A stretch of 64,000 bases of DNA from Candidatus Treponema caballi (lineage in GTDB: Bacteria; Spirochaetota; Spirochaetia; Treponematales; Treponemataceae), in assembly GCA_018066285.1 (NCBI GenBank), contig JAGHRS010000031.1:1-64000 (forward strand), in the 5' to 3' direction. Below, piece by piece: positions 61,784-64,000 of this stretch. The notes below the pieces were generated by a model. The model was not told the origin of the DNA and searched no databases. It was given only the letters and a program-made list of their open reading frames with translations. How positions within the stretch are numbered: the stretch's first letter is position 1; each line of letters opens with the position of its first letter. Both the position numbers and the translations under genes were made by a program.

Positions 61784-62062
61784 TCAGCAGTAAAAAACGA
61801 GGGAATCATCGCCAAAAATCTCACTCCATTTCTGACATACATAGAAATGGTTATCAGCGATTATTTCCTTAATCTTATTTAGCTTTGATTCTGGAATCTT
61901 ACTGTTATTATTTGCAACTATACAGCCACCACTCTTAGTCAACCAGAGTTTTGTGGAATTTACATCCGGACTTCCTTCATTTACGTGAACATGCACAGGT
62001 TCGTGGTTTTCATTCATCCAGAAGTAAACATAATAGCTGCCAATACGCAGGATATTAGGCAA
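61784..62062 (-). CDS. DUF4160 domain-containing protein, probable TTG start
   Basis: (L/M)PNILRIGSYYVYFWMNENHEPVHVHV; GGAGG 8 nt upstream of TTG at 62062; ORF track start 62107 likely wrong. Confidence 0.75.
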   Translation of the reverse strand: MPNILRIGSYYVYFWMNENHEPVHVHVNEGSPDVNSTKLWLTKSGGCIVANNNSKIPESKLNKIKEIIADNHFYVCQKWSEIFGDDSLVFYC

Positions 62063-62369
62063 TCTGGATACCTCCACATTCAGCATATTTGAAAAGAGTA
62101 TGTGCATTATGTGAAAGAAATTCTTCGAAGAAAGCTATATCTTCATCAGAAAAATACTCATTGAAGATCCATTTATATGACGGTAATTCACAGCGGGCAG
62201 AACAAAAACCACCCTCTGCGCGAGGCCGTTCAAACTGAACTTCAATGGTTTTATTTTCATCCTTGAGCTTGATTTCTGAGTGTGCTATTAAAGTTCTATC
62301 CGCTAATTCCACATAGTCATAAAACATAAAGCCTTTCTCCGAAAATATTGTACCATAAAAAGTAAACAT
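62055..62369 (-). CDS. Small uncharacterised protein co-encoded with DUF4160
   Basis: GGAGGTG SD before ATG 62369 (MFTFYGTIFSEKGFMFYDYVE...); 8-bp overlap with DUF4160 gene. Confidence 0.65.
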   Translation of the reverse strand: MFTFYGTIFSEKGFMFYDYVELADRTLIAHSEIKLKDENKTIEVQFERPRAEGGFCSARCELPSYKWIFNEYFSDEDIAFFEEFLSHNAHTLFKYAECGGIQIA

Positions 62370-62441
62370 GGCAACACCTCCATACTTTATTATGGACAGG
62401 CAGTTGGCAGTTTTTTCAAAAAAGTTCACCCAGTCTTCGCA

Positions 62442-63368
62442 TCACTCCCTACCCGGTGCATCAGGGTGCTCTGCGTACCAGGAGGCACGCCATTCGGGGT
62501 CCCACGTGTTTTTCACGCGGTACAGGATGTGGGTGTTGGTGTTCCAGTTCATACGGAGTACGTAGATGTCGCCGCACGGATGGATGGTGATGGATTCTAT
62601 CTGCTCGTCGGGGGACCGGAAATCAAAACGTTGCGTGTTATTGGGAACAAAAATAGTTATATTTGATTCATCAACATATTGATAACATATTTTATTTATT
62701 TTTTTTCCAGGCCAATAATAACTCAATCCATCAATCCAAAGAGAGTTATTCTTTGTCGTCAGATGCGGGGCATATTTCCCGCTGTTCAGCATTTCTATCG
62801 TCTCGGTTGGTCCCTTGAAGTTCGCCTTGTTCTCTGCTTCATTCATGGATGGGTGCTCTATGCTGTACAGGTTGCTGTTACTGTCTCGGAAGAACAGGAC
62901 ATCGCACTGTTCATCGTAATAAGTTCCTTTAACTGACAGTCTTAATGGCCAACTGAGTAAATTTACTGAAAAAATAAGATTGAAGTTTTTATCATAGAGT
63001 TTTGCCCTTCCTGATGTTCCCCCATCAAAAAAGTAATATTTCTCTGTGATTGCGTTAAAACCTACTTCACAATTCAAGAAATCTAAATCATGTAAAAATG
63101 TTCTTTTTCCATTTTCTAAATTAAAATTGTTTATTACATATAAATCAGATTGTACCATATAAGCATTCCCTTCCGTATCAATGAGAATACCACTACCGGA
63201 CCCTTTTTCTTCATATGGTCCTATTTCTGAATCAGGACGCTTAAAGAATTGTCCCAATTCATTTTTGTTCTCAAATTCAAACAGCTTTACTAGCGGATGA
63301 TCTTCTGCAGTGACTTGTAATACCATAAGCACAACTAAAAATATGATTACTAAAATTCTTCTTTTCAT
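62442..63368 (-). CDS. Exported protein of unknown function, repeated beta-strand (propeller-like) pattern
   Basis: Signal peptide MKRRILVIIFLVVLMVLQVTAEDHP; repeated YVINNFNL/YYFFDGG/LYSIEHP/IYVLRMNW strands. Confidence 0.6.
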   Translation of the reverse strand: MKRRILVIIFLVVLMVLQVTAEDHPLVKLFEFENKNELGQFFKRPDSEIGPYEEKGSGSGILIDTEGNAYMVQSDLYVINNFNLENGKRTFLHDLDFLNCEVGFNAITEKYYFFDGGTSGRAKLYDKNFNLIFSVNLLSWPLRLSVKGTYYDEQCDVLFFRDSNSNLYSIEHPSMNEAENKANFKGPTETIEMLNSGKYAPHLTTKNNSLWIDGLSYYWPGKKINKICYQYVDESNITIFVPNNTQRFDFRSPDEQIESITIHPCGDIYVLRMNWNTNTHILYRVKNTWDPEWRASWYAEHPDAPGRE

Positions 63369-63640
63369 TCTGTTTCCAACCTCCATATTTCCCAAGATTT
63401 TTCCTTTCTAGATAAAATGTCACAATTACGTGTTTTTCCACACCCAAAAACAGGTGAATCCGGTTCTCCTGAAAATCCATTAAACACACTCTCAATTACA
63501 GTTACCGCGCTTTCGCTATCCCAATACGATTCCCCATTTACATCTGTTCCCGTCGGATCTGCTATGCTCGATACCATCATGACATGGCCGCTGTACCAGA
63601 CCATGTCTCCGGGGATTTTTCCACCAGCCAGGCATACGCT
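63365..63640 (-). pseudogene. C-terminal fragment of an NlpC/P60-like domain protein
   Basis: KIPGDMVWYSGHVMMVSSIADPTGTDVNGESYWDSESAVTVIES; no N-terminal catalytic-Cys segment present. Confidence 0.5.
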
Positions 63641-64000
63641 GAAGTTACACAAATATTCTTCCCATTTTCTGTTACCACCCGGTCTTCATGATCTGTTATA
63701 ACCAAAAGATTATTACACCCCGTTTTAGAAGATGCCAGCAAAAGACCTTTTAATTCCCTTTTATACGTTTTCGAATCAGATATATCATAACTTACCTGTA
63801 TAATCTGCTGAACAGTGTTTCCTTTACATATAACAAAATCTGCTTCGCCTGCAGTTTCATCATAATAATAGACATCACATTCCAAGGGCTTATAACGACG
63901 CAATAATTCAATATACACAATAGTTTCTAAGCGCCATCCGAGATTTTCACCGGATAAAGCATTTTCGCGATTATTCATTAAGGCAACATCCACTGCATAC
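63577..64000 (-). CDS. C-terminus of DUF4143-type ATP-binding protein (partial at window edge)
   Basis: YAVDVALMNNRENALSGENLGWRLETIVYIELLRRYKPLECDVYYYDETAGEADFVI; ORF stays open to window end. Confidence 0.7.
   Translation of the reverse strand, partial: YAVDVALMNNRENALSGENLGWRLETIVYIELLRRYKPLECDVYYYDETAGEADFVICKGNTVQQIIQVSYDISDSKTYKRELKGLLLASSKTGCNNLLVITDHEDRVVTENGKNICVTSAYAWLVEKSPETWSGTAAMS

Overview
The 64 kb window looks like a spirochete (Treponema-like) chromosome; this is inferred from the protein set (CarD with acidic tail, IspDF fusion, very long membrane-anchored coiled-coil protein, many TPR proteins, substrate-binding/GGDEF fusions). Most of it is dense, operonic core sequence: hydrolase, cardiolipin synthase, reverse-rubrerythrin/PerR, NUDIX-HD fusion, heterodimeric ABC exporter, 5-FCL, MBL hydrolase, oligopeptide SBP, CarD, IspDF, 1492-aa coiled-coil protein, ExbB/ExbD/TonB-like + beta-barrel + TPR cluster, giant CoA-dehydratase activase, adenylate cyclase operon, MurJ, M24 peptidase, large TPR protein, LamG/Fn3 protein, UvrC, two cytosolic substrate-binding-GGDEF proteins, PlsC-like acyltransferase, AckA, PfkB kinase, GH2 and GH42 beta-galactosidases. 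Both ends look accessory. The left edge is a decayed Rpn/PD-(D/E)XK nuclease gene. The right 2.2 kb is AT-richer and holds a DUF4160 module with an apparent TTG start, a secreted protein, a truncated NlpC/P60-like domain and a DUF4143-type ATPase C-terminus. The strongest leads are: an in-frame palindromic insertion inside an HD domain; 24 uninterrupted in-register 11-residue repeats in the coiled-coil protein; a PerR-type operator placed on a sigma70-like promoter; a galactosidase operon led by a soluble sugar-binding-domain/diguanylate cyclase; a structured GC-rich intergenic element; and the right-end effector/immunity-like remnants. No tRNA, rRNA or CRISPR array was seen. All family calls are from reading motifs by eye; no database search was run.
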